The notes under the pieces are model-generated. The model was not told the origin of the DNA and searched no databases. It saw only the letters and a program-made list of their open reading frames with translations. Source: Campylobacter avium LMG 24591 (GTDB lineage Bacteria > Campylobacterota > Campylobacteria > Campylobacterales > Campylobacteraceae). From it: 64,000 nucleotides of DNA. This document shows, in pieces, positions 30,165 to 38,358 of this stretch. The stretch lies in NCBI RefSeq assembly GCF_002238335.1, contig NZ_CP022347.1, positions 1-64,000 on the forward strand. The letters are read 5' to 3'. The translations under genes and the position numbers were made by a program. Positions within the stretch are counted from its first letter, which is position 1; the number at the start of each line of letters is the position of its first letter.

Positions 30165-31397
30165 TTATAGTTTAGCTTCCAAGCTTTTCATATCAATCAC
30201 AAAGCGAAAATCTGCCTTGCCCTCGGCAACCTTTTTATACGCAGAGTTTAACTCGCTAATTTTAATAATCTCCACTTTTGGATAAATGCTATGTTTTACC
30301 GAAAAGTCCAACATTTCTTGGGTTTCTTTAATCCCGCCTATAAGTGAGCTATAAAGCCTTTTGTTTTGAAGTTGCCAGATGAAAGTCTGTGAATTTAAGC
30401 TGGGTGCGTCTTTGTGTGAGGGTAGTCCCACTATCGCCATTTCCCCGCCAAATTTCAGCATTGCGCGGTAAGCGTTGATGTCGTAATGATAGGGGATTGT
30501 TGAGATGATGAAGTCAAAAGTATTAGCAAATTCTTTAAATCTCGCACTTTTGACATTGACAAATTCCTTTGCCCCCAAGGCCTTGCACGCATTTTCTTTA
30601 TCCACAATATCAAAGCAAGTAACTTCAGCTCCTAGCTTTACCATGTATTGCAAAGCCATATGTCCAAGTCCGCCAACACCTGCCACAGCAACCTTTTGCC
30701 CTTTAGAAACCTTGCTAAACATTATAGGCGAATAGGTGGTAATACCGGCACAAAGAAGTGGTGCGACTTTCTCAATCTCGGCATTCTTAGGTACTTTGAT
30801 AGCAAATTTTTCGCTCAAAACAATGTTGTTTGAATACCCGCCATAGGTATTCTCGCCCCCATGGAAGACATCTTTGGAATTATAAGTAAAAACCGTTTTG
30901 GCATTGCTGCAGTACTGCTCTTTGCTTGCTTTGCACGCCTCGCATTCCCCGCAGCTATTGACCATACAGCCCACTCCAGCATAATCGCCGACCTTAAATT
31001 TGCTCACCTTATCGCCCACTGCCACGACTTTGCCCATTATCTCATGACCTGGCACCATAGGATAGCTTGGCGAGCCATGATCGCCACTAACAGCGTGCAA
31101 ATCGCTATGGCAAATCCCCGCATATAAAATCTCTAAAAGCACATCATTTTGCCCTAGCGGATGGCGGGTAAATTCATAGGGTTTAAATTTCCATTCTTTG
31201 CTAAATGCCGCATAGCCGCGTGCTGGTATTCTCTCTCCACTTTTAAAAGGGATTTTAGAATCTCCTAACAGCCTTACACCTGTGTTTGTAGGGTCTGTCC
31301 TAGAATTTGCAAAAAGCGCACTAACTCCCATAGCAGCTAACGCCACTCCGCCGGCAACTTTCGCACCTGTTTTTAAAAACTCACGCCTTTCTTGCAT
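30165..31397 (-). CDS. Tat-exported zinc-dependent alcohol dehydrogenase
   Basis: 410 residues. A twin-arginine signal opens the protein ('ERREFLKTGAKVAGGVALAAMG'). The mature part is a medium-chain NADP alcohol dehydrogenase of the cinnamyl-alcohol/YahK type: catalytic zinc site 'GICHSDLHAVSG' and 'PGHEIMGKVV', the structural-zinc Cys cluster 'CGECEACKASKEQYC', and the nucleotide motif 'VAGVGGLGHMALQ' followed by 'CFDIV'. Family enzymes are cytoplasmic, so the Tat leader is unusual and implies export with cofactor and zinc already bound. GGAG precedes ATG. Driven by the 19-bp-spacer promoter at 31446-31476 and followed by mdaB. Confidence 0.88.
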   Translation of the reverse strand: MQERREFLKTGAKVAGGVALAAMGVSALFANSRTDPTNTGVRLLGDSKIPFKSGERIPARGYAAFSKEWKFKPYEFTRHPLGQNDVLLEILYAGICHSDLHAVSGDHGSPSYPMVPGHEIMGKVVAVGDKVSKFKVGDYAGVGCMVNSCGECEACKASKEQYCSNAKTVFTYNSKDVFHGGENTYGGYSNNIVLSEKFAIKVPKNAEIEKVAPLLCAGITTYSPIMFSKVSKGQKVAVAGVGGLGHMALQYMVKLGAEVTCFDIVDKENACKALGAKEFVNVKSARFKEFANTFDFIISTIPYHYDINAYRAMLKFGGEMAIVGLPSHKDAPSLNSQTFIWQLQNKRLYSSLIGGIKETQEMLDFSVKHSIYPKVEIIKISELNSAYKKVAEGKADFRFVIDMKSLEAKL

Positions 31398-31445
31398 AAA
31401 AACTCCTTAAATCAAGATATTTTAGAATTTTAGTTTCGTAGCAAA

Positions 31446-31476
31446 ATTATAAAAGATGAGAGTTGGTCTAAGTCAA
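31446..31476 (-). promoter_or_regulatory. MerR-type promoter of the adh-mdaB operon (19-bp spacer)
   Basis: Minus strand: TTGACT at 31476-31471, TATAAT at 31451-31446, 19-bp spacer TAGACCAACTCT..., differing from the reductase promoter at only a few positions. About 50 bp before the dehydrogenase start codon. Confidence 0.75.
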
Positions 31477-31608
31477 GGGGTAAATAATTAAAATTTAAAC
31501 TTTAGTGCAGAATTATTTTTAAGCTTTTGAAAGGCTCTTATATAATTTTTGACTAAGATTAAATGAGGAAATTTTACTTTATACGCATTTAATTATGTTT
31601 TGATTTTT

Positions 31609-33291
31609 CTATTCAAACTCCCTTTTTATCCTACGCACATCTTTCATAAATCTTATATATTTCAATGCCCCCCCCCGTTTTATATTTTGCACTAAAGCTT
31701 CTCCAAGTTTATAAGCTAAACTCTCTTTTTCTTTTAAGGCACTTTCATAGTCTGGATAACTATCTAAAGGAGGAAGCTTTAAAAAAGCGTTGTTTGAAAT
31801 TTTGTCATCATAAGCTCTTTGCTCAGCTTTGTGTTTTTCTTTTATATAAGATAGAATAAAAGGCATTCTTATAAAGCCCTTTAAGGACTTTGAATTTTGC
31901 AAAAAGGCAAGTCCTAGTTTATAAGCTAGATGGTTTTGCACCCTAAATTTTGCACTTGTGTAGATATTTGGGCAAAGCTCATTCATTAAAAGTTGCCTTT
32001 TTCCTGTCTTATTTTTAGGTAAAAAGCTCTCATAAAGTGCTATGATAAAAGATTTTACATCATTTAGATATTTAAAGAAAAAGAAATCAAAAACAAGAGC
32101 CATTAATCTTTTCTCATAAAAAGCTCCATTTTCCTTAAAGCCTAAATTTTGCACTATATCTAAATGCCTTTCATCCAAGCCTTGAATTTGATAAAGCTCT
32201 TCATTTTGCCCTATTATATCACTTGCTTTGTGGATTAAATTTATGCTTATATCAAAGTCGCTTAAGAAAATTTTTACATTGTAACCTTCTTGTATGCATT
32301 GCAAAGCTATATCATTTTCTAAGGCAAAATTTTGCAAATCTTTTATGGCATTTATATTTTTATTATAAAAGCTTAAAAACATAAAAAAGTCTCTGCTATC
32401 TTTAAGTTCATTTACAGGCAAGGCTGGTATAGGAATTTTATCCTCGCCCTTGTATCTTTTTAGCCAAATTTTATGATTTACATACCATTCATTAAAGCAG
32501 TAAAAAGAGGCTGGGTTATACCAAAATTTAGAAAGTCCTAAGCCGTGTATGAGCTTTGTTTTTATATCCACATTTTCAAAAAGATAAAGCAAGGAATTTA
32601 AGCCTAAATCTTTTGCATTTTTAAAAGAAAAATCAAAGCTCTTAGCCACTATAGAAAAGATTTCCTCATCATAAAGGCATTTATAGTCCTTTTCGTGCAT
32701 TATAGAGTATAAAAGCTCAAAGCAAAGAGTGGTCAAATTTCTAACGCCTTCTTTTTCAAAAATCTTTTTGTTAAAATACAAAAAGCCTCCATTACACTTT
32801 GGATGGGTGCTTAAATCCACAGCTAAGCCTCTTTCTTTGAAGTAGGCATTTGCACTTTGAGTGTTATATACATCAACCTTTGCACAGTAATCCTGCTCTA
32901 AATCAAGTAAGCATTCAAAAGAATCACAAACTAACATATCCACATCTAAAAGTACCAAACCCTTAGTGCTTTTAGGACTTTTTTCAAGCAAATCAAAAAT
33001 ATAAAATTTAGCAAAGGCAAATTTGCTATAATTTTTTAAGAATTGGTGCTCTTTTATATAGCTTGAATGCCTTACATCCCTTGAAAAATCCTCATCGCTA
33101 TATCTTATAAACTCTATAGCCTCGCTGTAAATACTTTGAATTTTTGCTAAGGTGCTTTCATCTATGCCATCATACATTATGTAAATTTTATCTATCAAAT
33201 GCTCGTTATATCTTTTAAGCCCTATGATGACATTTGCTAAGGCAAAATCATACCTTTCATCGCTAGATAAAAAAATGCTAATCTTACTCAT
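31609..33291 (-). CDS. Glycosyltransferase (GT8-like) with a poly-G tract near its 3' end
   Basis: 560 residues. N-terminal 'ISIFLSSDERYDFALANVIIGL' and 'GLVLLDVDMLVCDSFECLL' with a DxD metal/sugar-nucleotide motif resemble family 8 glycosyltransferases; 'PKCNGGFLYFNKKIF' also fits. The C-terminal half is unrecognised and Lys/Phe-rich. A G9 run on the coding strand (31668-31676) lies about 20 codons from the stop, so slippage changes only the last ~20 residues. It probably modifies surface glycans. It stands alone between the adh and cupin genes. Confidence 0.72.
   Translation of the reverse strand: MSKISIFLSSDERYDFALANVIIGLKRYNEHLIDKIYIMYDGIDESTLAKIQSIYSEAIEFIRYSDEDFSRDVRHSSYIKEHQFLKNYSKFAFAKFYIFDLLEKSPKSTKGLVLLDVDMLVCDSFECLLDLEQDYCAKVDVYNTQSANAYFKERGLAVDLSTHPKCNGGFLYFNKKIFEKEGVRNLTTLCFELLYSIMHEKDYKCLYDEEIFSIVAKSFDFSFKNAKDLGLNSLLYLFENVDIKTKLIHGLGLSKFWYNPASFYCFNEWYVNHKIWLKRYKGEDKIPIPALPVNELKDSRDFFMFLSFYNKNINAIKDLQNFALENDIALQCIQEGYNVKIFLSDFDISINLIHKASDIIGQNEELYQIQGLDERHLDIVQNLGFKENGAFYEKRLMALVFDFFFFKYLNDVKSFIIALYESFLPKNKTGKRQLLMNELCPNIYTSAKFRVQNHLAYKLGLAFLQNSKSLKGFIRMPFILSYIKEKHKAEQRAYDDKISNNAFLKLPPLDSYPDYESALKEKESLAYKLGEALVQNIKRGGALKYIRFMKDVRRIKREFE
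31668..31676 (-). repeat. Poly-G tract (G9) in the glycosyltransferase gene
   Basis: Nine C on the plus strand, G9 in the coding sense, in context AAACG(9)CATTG. At G8 the protein ends after Arg-Gly-Gly-His. At G10 it runs about 13 further codons to a stop. A typical Campylobacter contingency tract length, but unusually late in the gene. Confidence 0.85.
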
Positions 33292-33453
33292 AAACCCTCT
33301 TTAAAAATAAAGGCTCATTTTATCAAAAAAAAAAAAAACAAAATATTTAATTAAACTTGTTTTAAAAGCAAGATTAAGGATAACTTTATTTTTAGCTTTG
33401 TGTGTAAGCATACAAGGGCGAAGGGGTTTTAAAACTCGCCCCTCTTTTATATT

Positions 33454-33930
33454 TTATTTACCCCTAGCTTCTTTTAAAGCCTCTTTATACTCACTATCGC
33501 TAACCAAATTTTCCCAAGCTACATTCTTGCCGTCTTTTTCTTGATTTAAAGCTATGTGAGAGCCTTTGCTTGTATCAGTGGCGCCGTGAAAATGCCTCAC
33601 ATTTGGAGGACAAGAAATCACATCGCCTTTTTTAGCGATACTTGCTTTTTGTCCGGGCACTTTTGTAAGAATCTCACCTTCTGTTACGATGAGTGTCTGT
33701 CCTGCGGTATGCGTATGCCACGCAGATCTAGCGTTCTTGCTAAATTCTACTAAAGCCCCGCCAAAGTCCCTCCAAGAATCTGATTTAAACATCATAGAAA
33801 CCTTAACATCGCCGCTAAAGATTTTAGAATCTCCTTTTAAGCTAGCAAGCTCACCGCTTTTTGTGATTGTCTGTGTATCAGCCATCGCCACACCTCCTAA
33901 AAGTGTTAGTATAAATAGTGTTTTTTTCAT
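33454..33930 (-). CDS. Exported cupin-domain protein
   Basis: 158 residues with a Sec signal peptide (MKKTLFILTLLGGVAMA) and a single cupin: 'ARSAWHTHTAGQTLIVTEGE' (first motif, two His and a Glu) and 'PPNVRHFHGATD' (second motif). The metal-binding residues are intact. Similar small cupins are found with carboxymuconolactone decarboxylases and nitrile lyases; the activity here is unknown. ATG 33930 with AAAGGA upstream is chosen over GTG 33933. It has its own MerR-type promoter (33985-34015), placing it in the MerR1 regulon. A leaderless decayed copy lies at 41105-41530. Confidence 0.82.
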   Translation of the reverse strand: MKKTLFILTLLGGVAMADTQTITKSGELASLKGDSKIFSGDVKVSMMFKSDSWRDFGGALVEFSKNARSAWHTHTAGQTLIVTEGEILTKVPGQKASIAKKGDVISCPPNVRHFHGATDTSKGSHIALNQEKDGKNVAWENLVSDSEYKEALKEARGK

Positions 33931-33984
33931 CACACAGTCCTTTGAATGAAATCATAGAATTTAGCAAAGCAAATTCTAAAAAGC

Positions 33985-34015
33985 ATTATAAAAGATAAGA
34001 GCTAGTCTAAGTCAA
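33985..34015 (-). promoter_or_regulatory. MerR-type promoter of the cupin gene (19-bp spacer)
   Basis: Minus strand: TTGACT at 34015-34010, TATAAT at 33990-33985, 19-bp spacer TAGACTAGCTCT..., identical over its first 12 bases to the reductase promoter at 21323. About 55 bp before the cupin start. Confidence 0.78.
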
Positions 34016-34084
34016 GAGGTTTTGTAGATTTTATATTTGATACAACAAGGCATAACACAAATAAAATATCTCTCATAAATTTGT

Positions 34085-34090
34085 TATAAT
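34085..34090 (+). promoter_or_regulatory. -10 box of the restriction-modification operon
   Basis: TATAAT in TTGTTATAATAGC, 33 bases before the methylase start, with AAAGG as ribosome-binding site at 34112-34116. The neighbouring MerR-type promoter of the cupin fires the other way. Confidence 0.55.
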
Positions 34091-34122
34091 AGCACCTTTA
34101 ACACAAAAAACAAAGGCATAAA

Positions 34123-36183
34123 ATGGCAAGTATAGAGGAAATAATAGAGGATAATGCAAAAGAGCAGTTAAGAAATCTAGGCATTGCGTATTTCACAAAA
34201 ACGCAAAATATCAACACGCAGATAGAAGAAGCCCTCAAAAGATACCCAAGCAAAAAGGGAGGCGAGGGAGGCAATCGCCCCGATATAAAACTTTTCTTGC
34301 AAGATGAAAATTTACGCAAAATGCCTGTGATGATAGAAGTCAAAGGCACAAGAGGCAAATTGCAAAAGCTTAAACACGATGAAGTTGAAAATCTTGATAA
34401 AAATGGTAATTTTAATTTCACAAACATTAGTGATTATGCCTTAAATGGTGCGGTGCATTATGCCAATGCTATTTTGGATTACACTGATTATGATGAAGTT
34501 ATAGCCGTAGGTATCAATGGCTATGAGGACACTAAAGAGCTAAAGCAAGAATACGCCTTTTATTATCTTAATCGCAAAAATCTCTCTGTGCCTAAAAAGA
34601 TTGGCGATTTCAAAGACCTCTCAATCTTTTCTAAAGAGCATTTAAGTGAATTTTTACGCACCATAGATTCTTTAAGTCTTAGTGATAAAGAACGTGAAAA
34701 AACTATAGAATCTTTAGAAAGCGATATAGAATCTAAGTTAAACACCCTTAATCAATTCCTACACGATGAGCTTTTAAACATCAACCCAAATATGCGTGTA
34801 GCTCTGCTTGTAGGTATGATAATGGCAGCACAGGGCGTAAAGGACAAGGTTTCACCACTAAAGCCCGATGAGCTCAAAGGAGAGCTAGGAGCAAATTCCA
34901 ACGATGGCATTATCTTTATCAATAAAATCAAAGATTTTCTAGCCGAAAGGAAGCTCCCACAAGAAAAAATTGCCCTGTTAATCAATGAATTAGAAAAAGC
35001 CTTTATCCACTCAAATTTATGGAACAAATCAAGCTATACCAACACTCTTTTGCAAACAAACGATGAGACCCCACTTAAAAAAACCTACACAATCGTGTGC
35101 GATAATATCCTCCCGCTTGTCAAAAAGCTCCAAACCGCTGACATCGCAGGTAGACTCTTTAATTCCCTGACCAAATGGCTAGCCGTGCCAGATAATGAAA
35201 AAAACGATGTAGTGCTAACACCTCGCTATGTCGTTGATGTAATGGTAAAACTTGCTAAGGTAAATAAAGATTCTTATGTGTGGGATTACGCCACAGGCTC
35301 GGGAGCCTTTCTCATCTCTGCTATGAATGCGATGATAAAAGATTGTGAAAATATAAAAAGCCCCAAGGAAAAAGGACTAAAAATCGCTAATATCAAAGCC
35401 TACCAGCTTTTAGGTATAGAAAAGCGAGTTGATATTTATCTGCTTGGAATCTTAAATATGATTTTGCTTGATGATGGTAGTGCAAATTTACTCAACAAAG
35501 ACAGTCTTACGCAGTTTGAGGGCAATTATGAGCAAGGCGAGAAAAAGGGTAAGAACTTCCCAGCCGATGTCTTTTTGCTAAATCCTCCCTATTCTGCAAG
35601 TGGCAAGGGCTTTATCTTTGTAGAGAGAGCCTTAAAACGTATGTCTAAGGGTAGAGCGGTTATCATTATCCAAGAAAACGCAGGTTCAGGTAATGGACTT
35701 CCCTACACAAAAGAGATTTTAGAGCATTCCACACTTATAGCAAGTATTAAAATGCCTTCAGATTTATTTGTAGGCAAAAGCAGTGTGCAAACAGCTATCT
35801 ATGTCTTTGATGTAGGCACAAAGCACGATATAAAACAAAAGGTAAAATTTATAGATTTTAGCACAGATGGCTACACAAGAGCCGCAAGGAAAAAATCAAA
35901 AGCAAGCGTGAATCTAAAAGACACGGATAACGCTAAGGCAAGATATGAAGAGCTTGTAAATGTCGTGCTATATGGAAGCTCTTATTTGAATTATTACAAA
36001 GATCATTATATCGAGGATTGTATAAATTTAGAAGGTAAGGACTGGACTTACGCACAGCACAAAAGCATAGATACAAAGCCCACACTAGAGGACTTTAAAA
36101 AATGCGTAAGCGAGTATCTAGCGTGGGAGGTTAGCAATGTGCTAAAAAATAATGCCAAAGAGAACTTGCTGGGAAAATACTAA
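34123..36183 (+). CDS. BcgI-like restriction endonuclease-methyltransferase subunit (N6-adenine)
   Basis: 686 residues combining nuclease and methylase. N-terminal PD-(D/E)xK motif: Pro53-Asp54 in 'NRPDIKLF' and Glu72-Val-Lys74 in 'MIEVKG'. A helical linker follows (about 130-370). The N6-adenine methylase core has SAM motif I 'DYATGSGAF' from residue 388 and catalytic 'NPPY' at 487-490. This is the layout of type IIB enzymes such as BcgI, whose A subunit cuts and methylates while a separate subunit gives specificity. The specificity gene follows after 8 bp. No separate hsdR is present. A type I-like solitary methylase with inactive nuclease domain cannot be excluded. Confidence 0.85.
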   Translation: MASIEEIIEDNAKEQLRNLGIAYFTKTQNINTQIEEALKRYPSKKGGEGGNRPDIKLFLQDENLRKMPVMIEVKGTRGKLQKLKHDEVENLDKNGNFNFTNISDYALNGAVHYANAILDYTDYDEVIAVGINGYEDTKELKQEYAFYYLNRKNLSVPKKIGDFKDLSIFSKEHLSEFLRTIDSLSLSDKEREKTIESLESDIESKLNTLNQFLHDELLNINPNMRVALLVGMIMAAQGVKDKVSPLKPDELKGELGANSNDGIIFINKIKDFLAERKLPQEKIALLINELEKAFIHSNLWNKSSYTNTLLQTNDETPLKKTYTIVCDNILPLVKKLQTADIAGRLFNSLTKWLAVPDNEKNDVVLTPRYVVDVMVKLAKVNKDSYVWDYATGSGAFLISAMNAMIKDCENIKSPKEKGLKIANIKAYQLLGIEKRVDIYLLGILNMILLDDGSANLLNKDSLTQFEGNYEQGEKKGKNFPADVFLLNPPYSASGKGFIFVERALKRMSKGRAVIIIQENAGSGNGLPYTKEILEHSTLIASIKMPSDLFVGKSSVQTAIYVFDVGTKHDIKQKVKFIDFSTDGYTRAARKKSKASVNLKDTDNAKARYEELVNVVLYGSSYLNYYKDHYIEDCINLEGKDWTYAQHKSIDTKPTLEDFKKCVSEYLAWEVSNVLKNNAKENLLGKY

Positions 36184-36191
36184 GCCCTCGC

Positions 36192-38165
36192 TTGAGAAAG
36201 CTTGAAGAAAATTTCAAGCAAAGCGGGGGCAAATGGCAGGAATTTAGAATCGGCGATTTGTTTAGTGTCAAATCTAGTAAAAAAATTTTTCACGCTAACA
36301 ATATAGAAATACTCGATAATCAGGCAGAAAAATCTTATCCATATGTTGTTCGTTCTACTAGGAATAATGGTATAAGAGGCTACATTATGGAAAATAAAGA
36401 ATTTTTAAATCCAGCCAATACCCTGTCTTTCGCACAAGATACTTTTAGTGTGTTTTATCAAGAACAAGCATATTTTACGGGAAATAAGGTTAAAATTTTA
36501 ATTCCAAAAATAAAAAAATTTAATCGCAAAATTGCAATTTTTATGACTTCTATATACAGCAAAGTATTACAAGATTTTACTTGGGGTATAGGCTCAACAG
36601 AAGATTCTATAAAAGACATCATTATCTCCTTGCCCGTGCTTACAAATGGCGAAATAGCCTTTGAGTATATGGAATCCTATATTAAAGAACTTGAGGCAGA
36701 AAGACTAGAAGAACTTGAGGCATATCTCTTAACTACTGGCTTAAAAGATTATAAGCTTACAGAGCAAGAAAAAGTAATTTTGCAAGACTTTGCAAAATTA
36801 CAAGATGAAAATTCTAAACGGGGGGGGGCATTTAGTAGCCTAGAGGATTATTTACTCTATGGTGGCTCTCTTTTAGATTCTAAGAAACAAAATTTCATCA
36901 CTCACGCTCTTTCTTGCCTCACACAAAGGGCATTAAAAAGCCTTGATACTAGCAAATGGCAGGAATTTAGAATCGGCGATTTGTTTGAGATTCATACAGG
37001 ACGAGATGTGATTATAGGTAGAGTCGAAAATGGCACTATCCCGCTCATTAGCCACCAAAATAATAATAATGGCGTGGCAAAATATATAAAAAAGCTTGAT
37101 AATAGAATCTTATTTGACCACAAGACTACTATTTCTTTAGCTGATAGAGGTGTATTTTGTGCTTTTACGCAAAGTCAAGATTTTCACATAGGCACAAGGG
37201 TAAAAGCTTTGATTTTTAAAAATAAAAATGTCTCAAAAGAAGTAAGATTATTCTTTGTTGTTGCTATCAATATGTTGCAAGTTAAATTTATAGAATACGC
37301 CCAAAACGCTACCGATAAATTGCCGGATTTACAAATTCTCCTCCCAGTGCTTCCTCCAGATTCTACAAAGGCAGAATCTGTCAATGACAAATACAACATA
37401 GACTTTGCCTTTATGGAATCTTTCATAAAAGAGATTGAGAAAGAGCATTTTTTAAGCCTCATAGAGTATTATCATAAAGAAATGAGTGCCTATAATGAAG
37501 TGCTAGAAACTAACGGGGGGGGGGCATTAAGCTTTAAGCTAGAGGAGTATTTAAGCTTTTATGAAAGCTATAAAACTACACAAGCACATAGCACGCAACT
37601 ACAATGGCAGGAAGTTAGAATCGGCGATTTGTTTAAAAAGGTATCAGCGAAATTCGTAGGAAAAGGCGATAAATTTAAAGCTGTTTCAAAAACAAAAGAT
37701 AATATCTATAAAATACCTGTCGTCTATGCCAAATTTGGAGATAATGGCATTATGTATTGGGCTAGGGAGGGAGATTTTGAAACACACGACAATATTATTT
37801 CAATTGTATATAATGGCGCAATAGCAGCTGGTAAAGTGTATGCTCAAAAAGAAAAAACGGGAATCTTGGCGGAAAGTTATTTTATAAGGCTTAAAGAATA
37901 CAAGGTAAGTTTTGAAGTAAATTTATTTTTAAAATGTGCCTTAGAAAAATCATTATATGAAAGATTTTCTAGGGAAAATTTAGCGACTTGGGATAATAAA
38001 GTAGAAAATGAATTTATCTCCCTGCCCGTACTTCCAAATGGCGAAATAGCCTTTGAGTATATAGAATCTTTTATAAAAGCTCTGCAAAAAGAACTTATAA
38101 AAGAAGTAGTTTTATGGAATGAAAAAGAGTTAAAAGTTAGCAAAGAGCTTATACAAAAATTATAA
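36192..38165 (+). CDS. Three-unit phase-variable specificity (S) subunit
   Basis: 657 residues made of three tandem recognition units. Each opens with a repeated 'KWQEFRIGDLF' motif (residues ~14, 255 and 471; the third reads 'QWQEVRIGDLF'), continues as a divergent ~150-residue target-recognition domain, and ends with 'SLPVLxNGEIAFEYxESFI' and a helical spacer. Usual S or BcgI-B proteins have two units. Poly-G tracts sit in the linkers after units 1 (G9) and 2 (G10); both are in frame here, so the full protein is ON. Any other length stops within five codons of the tract. The only start is TTG 36192 with a weak ribosome-binding site, so coupling to the methylase is likely. Confidence 0.85.
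   Translation: MRKLEENFKQSGGKWQEFRIGDLFSVKSSKKIFHANNIEILDNQAEKSYPYVVRSTRNNGIRGYIMENKEFLNPANTLSFAQDTFSVFYQEQAYFTGNKVKILIPKIKKFNRKIAIFMTSIYSKVLQDFTWGIGSTEDSIKDIIISLPVLTNGEIAFEYMESYIKELEAERLEELEAYLLTTGLKDYKLTEQEKVILQDFAKLQDENSKRGGAFSSLEDYLLYGGSLLDSKKQNFITHALSCLTQRALKSLDTSKWQEFRIGDLFEIHTGRDVIIGRVENGTIPLISHQNNNNGVAKYIKKLDNRILFDHKTTISLADRGVFCAFTQSQDFHIGTRVKALIFKNKNVSKEVRLFFVVAINMLQVKFIEYAQNATDKLPDLQILLPVLPPDSTKAESVNDKYNIDFAFMESFIKEIEKEHFLSLIEYYHKEMSAYNEVLETNGGGALSFKLEEYLSFYESYKTTQAHSTQLQWQEVRIGDLFKKVSAKFVGKGDKFKAVSKTKDNIYKIPVVYAKFGDNGIMYWAREGDFETHDNIISIVYNGAIAAGKVYAQKEKTGILAESYFIRLKEYKVSFEVNLFLKCALEKSLYERFSRENLATWDNKVENEFISLPVLPNGEIAFEYIESFIKALQKELIKEVVLWNEKELKVSKELIQKL
36231..36263 (+). repeat. 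Unit-start repeat 1 of the S gene
   Basis: About 33 bp encoding the start of recognition unit 1; almost the same sequence recurs at 36954 and 37602. Conserved DNA between divergent recognition domains would allow recombination that shuffles units. Confidence 0.85.
36820..36828 (+). repeat. Poly-G tract (G9) after recognition unit 1
   Basis: G9 in context AAACG(9)CATTT at codons ~210-212 of the S gene. At G8 the frame reads four codons then TAG; at G10 it reads Gly-Ile then TAG. Slippage therefore yields a single-unit protein of about 215 residues. Confidence 0.9.
36954..36986 (+). repeat. Unit-start repeat 2 of the S gene
   Basis: Nearly identical to 36231-36263, 723 bp further on; begins recognition unit 2. 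Confidence 0.85.
37515..37524 (+). repeat. Poly-G tract (G10) after recognition unit 2
   Basis: G10 in context TAACG(10)CATTA at codons ~442-444. At G9 a TAA follows one codon after the tract; at G11 the frame stops after about four codons. Slippage yields a two-unit protein of about 445 residues. Confidence 0.9.
37602..37634 (+). repeat. Unit-start repeat 3 of the S gene
   Basis: Same repeat with two or three substitutions, 648 bp after copy 2; begins recognition unit 3. Confidence 0.8.
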
Positions 38166-38358
38166 TTAATTATTTTTGTAAATTTCTTGGACTAATACTA
38201 GGATTTGATTCTTAGTCTCACTCTTTGCAAAATACCCCTTACAAGAGAGGTAGTTTTAAGCCTTTGCAAAGTTTTGCTGTAAGCATTGATGTATAAATTT
38301 TTACTCAAAGATATAGTCCTAAAATTTTTAAGCCTGATAAGTTTTTTTTGTATCAAGC

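Noticed and set aside
33320-33345. Run of about 12 A between the glycosyltransferase and cupin genes
   Set aside because: Intergenic, in AT-rich DNA, not positioned between promoter boxes; no evidence for phase variation.
34000-38200. The restriction-modification locus as a classical type I (hsdR-hsdM-hsdS) system
   Set aside because: No hsdR helicase gene is present and the methylase subunit carries its own PD-(D/E)xK motif; a BcgI-like two-gene layout fits better.
38166-38358. Possible gene between the S subunit and the hydrolase
   Set aside because: About 190 bp with stops in all frames and no RNA-like fold obvious to me; I see nothing supportable.
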